This document shows, piece by piece, positions 47,438 to 56,392 of a stretch of 64,000 bases of DNA. The stretch's first letter is position 1, and each line of letters starts with the position of its first letter. The notes below the pieces were generated by a model. The model was not told the DNA's origin, made no database searches, and was given only the letters and a program-made list of their open reading frames with translations. The stretch is from Candidatus Fermentithermobacillus carboniphilus. Its GTDB lineage: Bacteria; Bacillota; Sulfobacillia; Fermentithermobacillales; Fermentithermobacillaceae. Made by a program: the position numbers and the translations under genes. Location of the stretch: contig CP062796.1 of assembly GCA_018208355.1 (NCBI GenBank), positions 549,217-613,216 on the forward strand, given 5' to 3'.

Positions 47438-47482
47438 GGAAACCACCCTTTGTGAGAGTTCAACGTATCAAAGGTGGTTTCC
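47438..47482 (-). promoter_or_regulatory. Long inverted repeat covering the addB ribosome binding site
   Basis: On the minus strand GGAAACCACC-TTTG pairs with CAAA-G-GGTGGTTTCC: a 14-bp stem with one bulged base and a 16-base loop. Its 3' arm contains the addB Shine-Dalgarno (AAAGGGTGG) and ends three bases before the ATG. It begins about ten bases after the nucleoside phosphorylase stop. No T-tract follows, so it is better explained as an intercistronic control or processing element than a terminator. Confidence 0.7.
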
Positions 47483-47492
47483 TGTCTCTTCG

Positions 47493-48269
47493 CTATTTCA
47501 CTTGCCCGTCTTGCTGCGCCAGCCGGTACATGGCCAAAAGACCCATCTCGATGAGCCGGTCTTCTCCTTCGACGTAAGCTGGGTCTTTGCCGTGGTGGGC
47601 GATGTTCCTGTTCCCTGACCTAACACCGACTTCCCGGGTCCTTGGCCCGTTGTCAAGGACGAAAGCCGCCCCACACCTAAAACCCCTGTAGAGTCCGACT
47701 ATGAACTCGGTGTCAGATTCCATTTCTACGCACAGGATACCACCTTTTCGCCAAAGTTCCCTCTGTTCTTTGTCTTTAGGAGCGTAGAAGGCATCCCCGG
47801 AAGCCACGGGACCCACCAGAGCGGGGATCCCAAGTTCTTTGGCAGTATCCACGAGTTTGCGCGTGACCTCGAAATGAGCCACAGCGGGGAAAGGTTTCGG
47901 GAGATACTCGTCACCGGTTCCACCGCCGCGATAAGAAGCAGTTGCGATGACGATATCCCCTACTCCTGTGTTATCTGCGACCCCGCCAGCCGACCCCAGG
48001 CGGATGAACGTATCTGCCCCCATGTTGCCCAGCTCCTCCATGGCGATGGCCACCTGGGGACCACCCATCCCCGTGGAACAGACGGTCATCCTCACTCCTT
48101 TGTAGTACCCCGTGTAGACGAAGTAACCTCTGGTATCAGAAACTAGTTTCGCGTCCTCCAGCCGGGAGGCTATTTTCCTGCCCCTTACGTGATCTCCGGG
48201 TATGAAACAATACCGGGCGATATCTTCGTCTCTGGCTTTAATGTGATGTTGCGTGAACGCCTCTTCCAT
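47493..48269 (-). CDS. Nucleoside phosphorylase (uridine/purine nucleoside phosphorylase family)
   Basis: Phosphorylase of 258 aa of the NP-I family that splits nucleosides into base and ribose 1-phosphate. Motifs are FIPGDHVRG near the start, VCSTGMGGPQVAIA, FIRLGSAGGV and the substrate-binding CVEMESDTEFIV. Uridine phosphorylase and DeoD-type purine phosphorylase cannot be told apart confidently here; the size and the MES(D/E) pattern lean to uridine phosphorylase-like. AGGAGGAG precedes the ATG. The next gene upstream, deoB, uses the ribose 1-phosphate product, so the two form a salvage pair. Confidence 0.9.
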   Translation of the reverse strand: MEEAFTQHHIKARDEDIARYCFIPGDHVRGRKIASRLEDAKLVSDTRGYFVYTGYYKGVRMTVCSTGMGGPQVAIAMEELGNMGADTFIRLGSAGGVADNTGVGDIVIATASYRGGGTGDEYLPKPFPAVAHFEVTRKLVDTAKELGIPALVGPVASGDAFYAPKDKEQRELWRKGGILCVEMESDTEFIVGLYRGFRCGAAFVLDNGPRTREVGVRSGNRNIAHHGKDPAYVEGEDRLIEMGLLAMYRLAQQDGQVK

Positions 48270-48369
48270 AGAGCACTCCTCCTACCATAATGGAGAAATG
48301 AATAAGTAGATACTCACCGTTCACTCTGATCCCTCGCTCCGGTCCCTCGTCAGGAAGTCGTCAAATGGT

Positions 48370-49608
48370 TCACCCCGGCTGCGTCCTTTTCAGGATCTGG
48401 CGGGCAAAGCTCTTTCCCGCACCGCGATACTCGATTCCCAAGAGCTCCGCTACAGTGGCTCCGAGATCAGATAGGCTTTCTCTCGTCCCAAGCATGATTC
48501 CTTCTTTGATGGGCTCGCCGTAAATCATCAGCGGGACGTATTCTCTAGAATGGTCGGTGCTGGGCGTGACCGGATCGCACCCGTGGTCTGCGGTCACGAC
48601 CAGGACGTCGTCAGGCCTCAAAAGCGAGAAGATTGCGGGAAGACTCGAATCGAACTCCAAAAGAGCTCTGGCGTACCCCTGAACGTCATTCCGGTGTCCG
48701 TAAAGCATATCGAAGTCCACGAGGTTGGCGAAAACGAGGTGCCTAGGCCCCTCTCCTGCCCCAGATACCTTCGCCGCCGGACTCATCAGCAACGACTTGA
48801 TGACTTCTATCCCTTGTGAGTTATTCACCGTGTGGATGGCTTCATCGATTCCCCTGCCTGAGAAAATGTCTTCAATTTTGCCGACAGCTGTCACGTGGAC
48901 ACCCGATTTTTTGGCGTAATCCAGGAGAGTGGGCCGTACCGGAGGCAGGGAAAAGTCCTTACGGTTGCCCGTCCTCGTGAAATTCCCAGGCTCTCCGATA
49001 AAAGGTCTTGCGATGACCCTGGCTACGAGATCGTCGCCTACGAGGATGGAGCGGGCGATCTCGCACCACCGGTAGAGGGTCTCGATGGGGACCACTTCCT
49101 CGTGGCAGGCGATCTGAAACACGCTGTCCGCAGACGTGTAAACGATGGGGAACCCGGTACGGATGTGTTTTTCGCCGAGTTCCTTGATTATCTCGGTACC
49201 TGATGCAGGTTTGTTTCCCAGGACAGGCCTTCCGATCCGGGACTCAAATGCCTGTATCACGTGCGGCGGAAAACCGTCAGGATATGTCCGGAAAGGTTTT
49301 TCCAGGATGATACCGGCCATCTCCCAGTGCCCGGTCATAGTATCTTTGCCCGGTGACAGGAGTCCCATCTTGCCGCAGGCACCCAAGGGCTTTTGAGGCG
49401 GGGTTCCCGGGATGTCGTCTAAGTTCCCAAGCCCTAAAGAGGCCAAGTTCGGAAGAGGCAGCGTTCCGAGAGCCCTCGCCAAGTTTCCGAGGGTATCCGA
49501 GCCTTCGTCCCCATAGGAGGCCGCGTCCGGCATAGCTCCGATACCGACGCTGTCCAGCACTATCAATATCACTCTTCGTACAATACAAGAGTCAGTCTCG
49601 AGCTCCAT
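48370..49608 (-). CDS. deoB: Phosphopentomutase
   Basis: DeoB interconverts (deoxy)ribose 1-phosphate and 5-phosphate. About 412 aa in the alkaline phosphatase fold, with the N-terminal metal motif [24 protein letters not shown], and [20 protein letters not shown] with further metal ligands. The ATG at 49608 follows AGGA at ten bases; a TTG at 49635 behind AAGGGG is an alternative that adds nine residues. It precedes the nucleoside phosphorylase by 100 bases, linking nucleoside breakdown to the pentose phosphate pathway. Confidence 0.94.
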   Translation of the reverse strand: MELETDSCIVRRVILIVLDSVGIGAMPDAASYGDEGSDTLGNLARALGTLPLPNLASLGLGNLDDIPGTPPQKPLGACGKMGLLSPGKDTMTGHWEMAGIILEKPFRTYPDGFPPHVIQAFESRIGRPVLGNKPASGTEIIKELGEKHIRTGFPIVYTSADSVFQIACHEEVVPIETLYRWCEIARSILVGDDLVARVIARPFIGEPGNFTRTGNRKDFSLPPVRPTLLDYAKKSGVHVTAVGKIEDIFSGRGIDEAIHTVNNSQGIEVIKSLLMSPAAKVSGAGEGPRHLVFANLVDFDMLYGHRNDVQGYARALLEFDSSLPAIFSLLRPDDVLVVTADHGCDPVTPSTDHSREYVPLMIYGEPIKEGIMLGTRESLSDLGATVAELLGIEYRGAGKSFARQILKRTQPG

Positions 49609-49701
49609 ATCTTGTTCGGTCCTGCCAACCTTCAACTTCTCATCCCCTTGGCATGCTTCTTGGACATCTGCGCTTACACACCGGGAACCGAAATCACCAC
49701 G

Positions 49702-51357
49702 TCAAAGAAGGTTCACAGTGCAGACCACTACTGGTCTTCTGCCGGTCTCGTTCTTGAACATGCGCTGTATTATGGAACTCAGTTCTTCTTCGACTTGGTC
49801 CTTTCTGGTCAAAGCTTCCCGTGGCAGGACTGAGAAGTATTCTTTGGCCCTCTCGATTACCTGGGTCATAAGGGCACTCCCACGCGACTTGGCGGCGAAC
49901 CCGGCGCTCTTGACCTCAGGCTCAGAAACGAGGTTCCCCGTCGCTCCTGAAACGGCGCAAGAGATGAATACGGCACCCGCTTCGCCCAGCGACTGCCTTT
50001 CCTTCAGTATTACATCTCCCACGTCACCAACACCCAGACCGTCCACAAATATGTCTTTAGTCTGGATCATCCCGAGGATCTCGCCTCTGTCGGGAGTTAG
50101 CCGGAAAATAGTACCGTTTTCACCTATCAGCACGTTAGAGGGAGGAACCCCCGTGGCGACTGCCAGCTGGGCGTGGATCACGAGATGCCTGTATTCTCCA
50201 TGGATTGGGATGAAGAACTTCGGCCGGGTCAGGTTGAGCATAAGTTTGAGCTCCTCTTGGCTTGCGTGACCCGATACATGCACTCCTGACTCAGGCGTAT
50301 ATATGACGGTGGCGCCTCTCCTGAAGAGGTTATCCACAACTCGCGAAACCATGGTCTCGTTTCCGGGCACAGGGGAAGCGGCCATTATCACCAGGTCTCC
50401 CTCAACTATCTCGACCTTCCTGTGATCTCCCAAAGACATCCGGGCAAGGGCCGAAAGAGGTTCCCCCTGGCTGCCCGTGCTCAGGATCACTAACTTTGAG
50501 AGCGGGTACTTGTTTATGTCGTCCACATCTATGAGGGTACCCAGAGGGACGCGCAAAAAGCCCATGTTCATGGCCGCTTCAACTACTGCCTCCATGCTGC
50601 GTCCGACCACGCATACCTTTCGCCCGTACTTGTAGGCCGCGTCGATGACCTGCTGGATCCTGGGAACGTTGGAGGCGAAAGTTGTGACGATGATCCTCCC
50701 TTTCGCCTGATAAAAGACTTGTGATAGATTCTCCCCGACCACTCTCTCAGACGGGGTGAAGCCGGGACGGTCGGCATGGGTGCTATCGGATAGGAGCGCT
50801 AAAACTCCCCTCTCTCCGACTTCCGCAAACCTGTGGTAATCGGTAGTCTCACCGTCCACGGGAGTTTGGTCGAGTTTGAAGTCGCCCGTACATACGATGG
50901 TGCCACAAGGAGTATATATGATGAGCCCTACGCTGTCCGAAACCGAATGGGTTACCCGGACGAACTCCACTTTTATTGAACCAAAATCGACGACATCCCT
51001 GGGCGATACTACCCGGAAGTCAAACTCCCCTTCGAAGTTTTCGTCCATTTTTCGACGAGCAAGTCCCAGAGTGAGTTTGGTCCCGTAGACGGGCACGTTC
51101 ACTTGACTCAGAACGAAGGGAAGTGAGCCTACGTGGTCTTCGTGTCCATGGGTAAGTACAATTCCCCGAAGCCGGTCTTTTCTCTCCACAAGGTACGAGA
51201 TGTCGGGTATAACCAGATCTACGCCCGGCATGTCTTCTTTAGGGAACGCAAGCCCGCAGTCGATGGCGATGGCGTCGGGTCCCGATTCCAGCACCATCAA
51301 GTTTTTCCCGATCTCACCGAGGCCGCCCAGTGCGATGAGCCTGATCTCTTTCGTCAT
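49702..51357 (-). CDS. rnj: Ribonuclease J
   Basis: Metallo-beta-lactamase/beta-CASP ribonuclease of 551 aa with endonuclease and 5'-to-3' exonuclease activity, central to mRNA decay and rRNA maturation in Bacillota. Key segments are LTHGHEDHVGSLPFV (HxHxDH), VCTGDFKLDQ, the beta-CASP part with STGSQGEPLSALARM and SGHASQEELK, and IHGEYRHL. ATG at 51357 behind TGAGGTAAA. It lies upstream of deoB and downstream of a terminator that closes the preceding gene. Confidence 0.95.
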   Translation of the reverse strand: MTKEIRLIALGGLGEIGKNLMVLESGPDAIAIDCGLAFPKEDMPGVDLVIPDISYLVERKDRLRGIVLTHGHEDHVGSLPFVLSQVNVPVYGTKLTLGLARRKMDENFEGEFDFRVVSPRDVVDFGSIKVEFVRVTHSVSDSVGLIIYTPCGTIVCTGDFKLDQTPVDGETTDYHRFAEVGERGVLALLSDSTHADRPGFTPSERVVGENLSQVFYQAKGRIIVTTFASNVPRIQQVIDAAYKYGRKVCVVGRSMEAVVEAAMNMGFLRVPLGTLIDVDDINKYPLSKLVILSTGSQGEPLSALARMSLGDHRKVEIVEGDLVIMAASPVPGNETMVSRVVDNLFRRGATVIYTPESGVHVSGHASQEELKLMLNLTRPKFFIPIHGEYRHLVIHAQLAVATGVPPSNVLIGENGTIFRLTPDRGEILGMIQTKDIFVDGLGVGDVGDVILKERQSLGEAGAVFISCAVSGATGNLVSEPEVKSAGFAAKSRGSALMTQVIERAKEYFSVLPREALTRKDQVEEELSSIIQRMFKNETGRRPVVVCTVNLL

Positions 51358-51414
51358 TTTACCTCACCGGTTATCTAGTATAGCCTGTCTTGGATCACAA
51401 TGCCATCTGAACTA

Positions 51415-51452
51415 ATAAAAAATCGGGGCGGCCTTGCCTCAGGACCGCCCCG
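51415..51452 (-). terminator. Rho-independent terminator after the glycine-zipper gene
   Basis: On the minus strand CGGGGCGG pairs with CCGCCCCG (8-bp stem, 13-base loop) and is followed by a T-rich run. It starts 19 bases after the stop of the stress-protein gene. Confidence 0.85.
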
Positions 51453-51470
51453 TCTCCATGTCAGGAAGGA

Positions 51471-51992
51471 TCAGTGAGTTTCAACCTCTTTGGCACCGTG
51501 GCGTCTGAAAATATCGGCAGCTTCGTTCACTTTATTCTCATCGGTCCTCACCACGGCAACTACTTTTCCTTCTTTTACCCTCTGCTCGTACCTTTGGCCC
51601 ACATCTTCAGGAATCCCCCAGTCTATGAGCCCACCCGCGATGCCCCCGGTCACAGCCCCGCTGAGCGCAGCAGCGATCGGCCCAGCCGCCACTACCGGGC
51701 CAATTCCCGGGATCGCGAGGGCGCCGACTCCAGCCAGGAGCCCGGCTATCCCGCCGATAGCGCCTCCGGTGGCGATCCCGCCCGAGAGATCTTGGTCGGT
51801 CCCCATGGTCATGTTCCTGTCGCCTTCCGCTCGCCGTCCGCCTTCACCGCCGCGCCCGGCGCCTCCCCGGGCTATGTTCTCCCTGGCCACTATCGAAATC
51901 TCGTTCTTGCTGAATCCTTTTCGTTGCAGATCGTCTACCGCCTTTTCAGCCTGGATGGTATCGTCGAACACGCCCAACACAGTCTTTGTCAT
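51471..51992 (-). CDS. General stress protein 17M-like protein with glycine-zipper
   Basis: About 173 aa. The N-terminal part (MTKTVLGVFDDTIQAEKAV and FSKNEISIVARE) matches the general-stress-protein 17M domain. A charged Gly/Arg-rich linker leads to a long Gly/Ala-rich stretch (about residues 70-125) with GG-x3-GG spacing, likely a membrane-inserting glycine zipper, and a C-terminal part (GKVVAVVRTDENKVNEAADI) resembling a second domain. Such proteins are induced under stress in Bacillus. CGGAGGTG precedes the ATG. It is flanked by its own terminator, so probably monocistronic. Confidence 0.85.
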   Translation of the reverse strand: MTKTVLGVFDDTIQAEKAVDDLQRKGFSKNEISIVARENIARGGAGRGGEGGRRAEGDRNMTMGTDQDLSGGIATGGAIGGIAGLLAGVGALAIPGIGPVVAAGPIAAALSGAVTGGIAGGLIDWGIPEDVGQRYEQRVKEGKVVAVVRTDENKVNEAADIFRRHGAKEVETH

Positions 51993-52245
51993 CTAGATAC
52001 ACCTCCGAATAGAGATCTCGGAGCCTAGTTTTGCCTTAAATGCAACGGCGAATTCAAAGAGGGGCGGCCGAAAAGAGAACTTCGGGACTCATAAGAGGAA
52101 CCCAAAGACCATATGTAAGAATAGAGGCGAAGTAGACAAGGGTCGTGATACACTCAGAGCGTCCGATTGTCACACGGATATCTAGAGACTCCAAATCCGA
52201 CGCTGCCGCCTCTAGTTCTAAACGCCCGTCTGAGGGGGAAACAGG

Positions 52246-52569
52246 ATGCTAAGACCGGTCCTTTCAACCTTCTTGATATTTCTCGTCCTGTACGCGTCTA
52301 TGGGCATGAGAGTTCACCGGATACAATCTGCAAGAGCCAGGAAAAAGGCATATGAGGAAGCATCGTCACCGCTTGGCCAGGCCATAAAGGACTTTGTGGC
52401 GGTCGCAGGCGGAGTCTATCTCGGGTTGATGGCGCTGGCGGAATTCTTGAAAATACCGGCACCGGTCAAAACCGAGCTCTGGGGGGTGGCCTTCGACCCC
52501 ATTGCCGCCATCGCGGTGGCACTCGCGGTGATAGCGCCATTTCTGCCGATTAGGGGGAGAAACTGGTAG
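52246..52569 (+). CDS. Small membrane protein of unknown function
   Basis: About 107 aa. N-terminal helix (about 6-21), an acidic/basic middle with SARARKKAYEEASSP, then two more hydrophobic stretches (GGVYLGLMALAEFL and FDPIAAIAVALAVIAPFLP) and a basic tail RGRNW. GGGGGAAACAGG lies ahead of the ATG at 52246. Codon use and a good ribosome site support it as real. No family recognised. Stands alone between a divergent stress gene and a convergent Spo0E-like gene, with a hairpin beyond its stop. Confidence 0.72.
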   Translation: MLRPVLSTFLIFLVLYASMGMRVHRIQSARARKKAYEEASSPLGQAIKDFVAVAGGVYLGLMALAEFLKIPAPVKTELWGVAFDPIAAIAVALAVIAPFLPIRGRNW

Positions 52570-52588
52570 TCCGCCCATACAAACAGAA

Positions 52589-52607
52589 AGCAGGCACTTT
52601 GCCTGCT
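52589..52607. terminator. Hairpin between convergent small genes
   Basis: Perfect 7-bp inverted repeat AGCAGGC/GCCTGCT with a five-base loop. The minus-strand side runs into TTTCTGTTTG, making it a reasonable terminator for the Spo0E-like gene and possibly for the membrane-protein gene on the plus strand. Confidence 0.6.
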
Positions 52608-52615
52608 AACTCATT

Positions 52616-52954
52616 TCACCTGTCAGCCTTTTTCTTCGCTTGAATGACAAGCCACTTGTAGATTAGCTGATCCAGGTGACAGCTCGTTGCGCCCGCAGCC
52701 TGGATTTTATCGTAGCTATATGTATCTCCTACCTGCCTGTTCAACTGGCCGCGAAGCGCCTCGATCTCCAGAAGGAGCTCTTCTTCGCTCGCGACTACTG
52801 GAAAAACCTCCTCTAATAAAACAAGTCGAATACCTTTCCGCTGCCCTTTCGGGATATGAAGGAATTCGCTAGTCGAATTATAACTCTCCCATGTCGAATT
52901 GAAAAGACCTGGTAAGTATTTTTGCCGAAAACTTCCGCAACCCAGGCGTTCCAA
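52616..52954 (-). CDS. Spo0E-like aspartyl-phosphate phosphatase, start unclear
   Basis: The last 60 residues match Spo0E-type phosphatases that dephosphorylate Spo0A~P: a first helix (EELLLEIEALRGQLNRQV), a loop and the signature region SCHLDQLIYKWL (S-x2-LD-x-LI-x3). These act on sporulation commitment, so the gene hints at a spore former. The frame is open for 112 codons from a TTG, but the N-terminal half has no family match. A GAGGAGG site lies right before the conserved part, yet no ATG, GTG or TTG follows it at usual spacing, so the true start is uncertain or the start codon is lost. Confidence 0.65.
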   Translation of the reverse strand: MERLGCGSFRQKYLPGLFNSTWESYNSTSEFLHIPKGQRKGIRLVLLEEVFPVVASEEELLLEIEALRGQLNRQVGDTYSYDKIQAAGATSCHLDQLIYKWLVIQAKKKADR

Positions 52955-52962
52955 CGATCCGA

Positions 52963-52997
52963 CAAAAGTGGGGTTGATTCTTCAACCCCGCCACTTT
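52963..52997 (-). terminator. Rho-independent terminator overlapping the nfo stop
   Basis: On the minus strand an AAAGTGG-type arm, an inner GGTTGA/TCAACC stem and a closing CCACTTTTG give a long hairpin with a short T-run. The hairpin begins within the nfo stop codon. Confidence 0.7.
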
Positions 52998-53847
52998 ACA
53001 CTGTCCGCAGTCTCTTAACCGTTTCGACGTTTTTCTTGTCATCATCGGGGGAATCTACGGGAGTCTCGAGGATCCCAGGGATGTCCGGAGGAAGCAGGGG
53101 ACTGTTTATCAAGGCGCGAAAACCCTCTAGGCCGATTTTTCCCTGGCCTATGTGCTGATGCCTATCTATACGGGAGCCGAAGTCACCCTTGGAGTCATTC
53201 AAATGTATGGCCCCGAGTGTGTTCAAGCCGATAATGGCATCGAACTGTTTCAGCACTTTCTCCACCGCTGATGGCTCCGAAAGATCATATCCCTGCGCAA
53301 AAGCATGGCAGGTATCGAAGCATGTGCCAACCCTTGCTCGAGGCAGGTTCGCGAGGAGGGCAGCTATGGATTCAAACCTCGAACCTATCTCCTGCCCCTG
53401 ACCCGCGGTGTTTTCAAGGAGGATCTTGACCGGGCCCGAATAGCGCGAAAGGATTTCCTCAAGCGATTCGAGAACCCTGGCAAGGGCATCGGGAGAATCC
53501 GGCACTTCGTCCCTGTCTTTGTGACCTATGTGGGTCACAAGGTATCTCCCTCCCAGGGTTTCGGTTCGCTTCAAGTCTTCGACCATCACTTCGACCGAAT
53601 ACGCGCGCTTCTCATGGTCCGAAGAAGCGAGGTTGAGAAAGTACGGAACGTGGACCACGAGGGGGTAGATATCGTGCCTTTGGAAAATCTCCCTCATCCT
53701 CACCACGTCGTGCGGGTCGAGCGCTTTAGCCTTCCCGCCCCGGGGACTGCGCGAGAAAATTTGAACCGTCTCGCAACCGAGCTCTACGGCCGTTTCCGCC
53801 ATCCGGACCATTCCGCCCTGTATGGACACGTGTATCCCCAGTCTCAC
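52996..53847 (-). CDS. nfo: Deoxyribonuclease IV (endonuclease IV)
   Basis: AP endonuclease of 283 aa that cuts abasic sites during base excision repair, with a three-zinc TIM-barrel. Signature segments are MRLGIHVSIQGG, the YLVTHIGHKD zinc region, VGTCFDTCHAFAQGYD, GAIHLNDSKGDFGS and RHQHIGQGKIG. GTG start at 53847 behind AAGG. It follows pnp by six bases and ends in a terminator, so it may be the final gene of the large translation operon. Confidence 0.94.
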   Translation of the reverse strand: MRLGIHVSIQGGMVRMAETAVELGCETVQIFSRSPRGGKAKALDPHDVVRMREIFQRHDIYPLVVHVPYFLNLASSDHEKRAYSVEVMVEDLKRTETLGGRYLVTHIGHKDRDEVPDSPDALARVLESLEEILSRYSGPVKILLENTAGQGQEIGSRFESIAALLANLPRARVGTCFDTCHAFAQGYDLSEPSAVEKVLKQFDAIIGLNTLGAIHLNDSKGDFGSRIDRHQHIGQGKIGLEGFRALINSPLLPPDIPGILETPVDSPDDDKKNVETVKRLRTV

Positions 53848-53853
53848 GTCATG

Positions 53854-56025
53854 CTACCTTCCCCGTCTGGAATCGTGGCCCCGGAAGGATCTCCCGAATC
53901 TGTCTTTCTCCCTGTCCCTATCTCTCGCGGTCCTTCCGACGGTGTCCTCGATGGCCTGCCGCCTGGAAAGATTGATCCTTCCCAGATGGTCAACTTCAGT
54001 GACTTTGACCAGGACCTCGTCACCGACGTTAAGGACATCCTCCACACGCCTTACGTGCTCCTGGCCTATTTCGCCCAGCCTGACCAGCCCTTCCTTGCCC
54101 GGAAGGATTTCCACGAAGGCCCCGAAAGAGGTCAGCCTTGTTACCTTCCCCAGGTAGGTCCTGCCCACTTCGACGTCTTGAGTCAGGTTCTCCACTATTT
54201 CTTTGGCCCTCAAGCCACTCTTTTCATCTGTGGCCGAGATGAAGACGCGGCCATCTTGCTCGATGTCGATCTTGACACCGGTCTCCTGCGTTATCTTATT
54301 TATCGTCTTGCCTCCCGGCCCGATGACGTCGCGGATCTTCTCTGGATCTATTTCGACGACGATAATCCTGGGTGCATATGGGGATAGCGTCTCTCTGGGT
54401 TTCTCGATCGTCGCTCGCATCTTCTCGAGGATGAAGAGCCTGGCTGCTCTGGCTCTTTCGAGAGCGGTCCGAAGGATCTCCTTCGTAACCCCAGCGATCT
54501 TGATGTCCATCTGCAGGGCAGTGATGCCTTTTTCAGTACCGGCCACCTTGAAGTCCATATCGCCCAGGGCATCTTCCATTCCCTGGATATCCGTGAGGAT
54601 AACCGATCGGTCGGGTCCCTTGATGAGGCCCATGGCGATCCCCGCCACCGGAGCCTTTATGGGTACGCCTGCATCCATTAGGCACAGCGTGCTCCCGCAG
54701 ACAGAAGCCATAGAAGTGGACCCGTTAGACTCGAGGACTTCCGAAACGACCCTGATAGTGTACGGGAATTCCTCTTCGCCGGGAATAACGGGCAAAAGCG
54801 CTCTTTCGGCCAGGGCGCCGTGACCAATTTCCCTGCGTCCGGGACCTCTAAGAGGTTTGGCTTCCCCGGTAGAGAAAGGCGGGAAGTTGTAGTGGTGGAT
54901 GTACCGTTTAAACTCTTCCACACCGGTAGTATCCAGTTCCTGGATGTCACTTGTGGCACCAAGTGTGGCTACGCTCAGAACCTGAGTCTGGCCCCTCGTG
55001 AAAAGGGCTGAACCGTGAACCCGTGGGAGCACGGCTACTTCGCAGGTTATCGGCCTTATCTCATCGGGCCGCCGCCCATCGGGTCTCGTGCCGGTCTCAA
55101 GGATCATCCTTCTGACTTCTTCTTTCAGGACATCGTGGAAAGCTTCTGTGATCTCCCCTTCTCGCTCGGGAAACTCTCCGGCCATTTCCGCGAAGACTTC
55201 CTGAAGTATCTCGTCAATAGCGGATTCCCGCGAAAGCTTCTCTTCGACCCTGATGGCCTCCCGTATCCTGGGCGTGGCAAGTTCCCGCACCCTGGCCACT
55301 ACATCCTCTCCGGGAGTAAATATGACCGCTTCCATCTTGGGTTTGCCGATCTCGGCCACGATCCGCTCCTGGAAGGCCACGAGTTCCTTGATGACTTCGT
55401 GGCCCGCCATTATAGCTTCCACCATGGTATCTTCGGGAACCTGGTTTGCACCGGCTTCAACCATGAGGACGGCCTCTTTGGTCCCCGCCACAGTGAGACG
55501 GAGTTCGCTTTCCTCTATCTCCTTCACGGTCGGGTTGATGACGAACTGGCCATTGACCAGTCCGACTTCTACCGCACCGATTGGGCCACCGAAAGGTATG
55601 TCGCTCACCGAAAGGGCAGCCGAAGCGCCGATCATCCCCGCGATTTCGGGGGAACAGTCGTGGTCTATGGACAGGGGAATGACGATCACCTGGACCTCAT
55701 TGCGAAAGCCCTTCGGAAAGAGAGGCCTTATGGGGCGGTCCGTCACGCGGGCCTGGAGGATGGATTTCTCAGGAGGCCTCCCCTCTCGCCTTCCCCAGCT
55801 CCCGGGAATCCGGCCGACCGCGTAAAGACGTTCTTCCACATCTACGGTGAGGGGAAAAAAGTCGACCCCTTCCTTCGGCTCTTTGGACGCACAAGCGGTT
55901 ACGAGGACAGACGTATCCCCGTAGCGAACTAACACAGACCCGTTGGCCTGTTTTGCCATCTTTCCAAATTCCAAAGTTAAAGGCCGACCGCCAAGCTCAA
56001 ATTGATACCGTTTGACTCCCTCCAA
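53854..56025 (-). CDS. pnp: Polynucleotide phosphorylase
   Basis: 3'-to-5' phosphorolytic exoribonuclease of about 723 aa. Two RNase PH-type cores are joined by a helical linker. A KH domain shows [19 protein letters not shown], and an S1 domain starts [20 protein letters not shown]. The tail is Arg/Asp-rich. The frame is open to a TTG at 56046, but I prefer the TTG at 56025 because it is behind GGGAG and gives the family N-terminus [15 protein letters not shown]. It follows rpsO by 27 bases, the usual order. Confidence 0.95.
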   Translation of the reverse strand: MEGVKRYQFELGGRPLTLEFGKMAKQANGSVLVRYGDTSVLVTACASKEPKEGVDFFPLTVDVEERLYAVGRIPGSWGRREGRPPEKSILQARVTDRPIRPLFPKGFRNEVQVIVIPLSIDHDCSPEIAGMIGASAALSVSDIPFGGPIGAVEVGLVNGQFVINPTVKEIEESELRLTVAGTKEAVLMVEAGANQVPEDTMVEAIMAGHEVIKELVAFQERIVAEIGKPKMEAVIFTPGEDVVARVRELATPRIREAIRVEEKLSRESAIDEILQEVFAEMAGEFPEREGEITEAFHDVLKEEVRRMILETGTRPDGRRPDEIRPITCEVAVLPRVHGSALFTRGQTQVLSVATLGATSDIQELDTTGVEEFKRYIHHYNFPPFSTGEAKPLRGPGRREIGHGALAERALLPVIPGEEEFPYTIRVVSEVLESNGSTSMASVCGSTLCLMDAGVPIKAPVAGIAMGLIKGPDRSVILTDIQGMEDALGDMDFKVAGTEKGITALQMDIKIAGVTKEILRTALERARAARLFILEKMRATIEKPRETLSPYAPRIIVVEIDPEKIRDVIGPGGKTINKITQETGVKIDIEQDGRVFISATDEKSGLRAKEIVENLTQDVEVGRTYLGKVTRLTSFGAFVEILPGKEGLVRLGEIGQEHVRRVEDVLNVGDEVLVKVTEVDHLGRINLSRRQAIEDTVGRTARDRDREKDRFGRSFRGHDSRRGR

Positions 56026-56052
56026 TAACGATACACTCCCTTTCAAGCGCCG

Positions 56053-56322
56053 CTAACCCCTAAGTCCAAGCTTTTCCACAATCGCCCGATAACGTTCAGG
56101 GTACTCGCGGGAAAGATAATTGAGGAGGGCACGCCGCTGGCCGACCATTTTCAAGAGCCCTCTGCGGCTGTGATGGTCTTTCTTGTGAACTTTCAGATGT
56201 TCAGTCAAGTAATTTATCCTTTCAGTCAAAAGGGCGATCTGAACTTCAGGCGAACCCGTATCGTTTTCATGACGCTTGTACTCATCGATAATGGCTTTCT
56301 TCCTGCTTGTCTCAAGTGGCAA
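56053..56322 (-). CDS. rpsO: Ribosomal protein uS15
   Basis: Small-subunit primary rRNA-binding protein. [16 protein letters not shown] sequence ([20 protein letters not shown]) and [15 protein letters not shown] are diagnostic. I chose a TTG at 56322: it sits eight bases after GGAGG (the bases that spell ATGGAGG upstream) and gives 89 aa, the universal length. The ATG at 56337 would place the ribosome site inside the coding region. It lies between ribF and pnp; S15 often controls its own mRNA in this operon, and no structure is drawn here. Confidence 0.94.
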   Translation of the reverse strand: MPLETSRKKAIIDEYKRHENDTGSPEVQIALLTERINYLTEHLKVHKKDHHSRRGLLKMVGQRRALLNYLSREYPERYRAIVEKLGLRG

Positions 56323-56392
56323 CTCGAGCACCTCCATGGGATGAAATATGCCTTGCACCCAGAACTTCGCCGGAGGAGCGAAAGCCCGAGTC

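Noticed and set aside
53305..55932. Long plus-strand frames opposite nfo and pnp (360 and 305 codons)
   Set aside because: They are antisense shadows of well-identified genes and show no domain or ribosome site.
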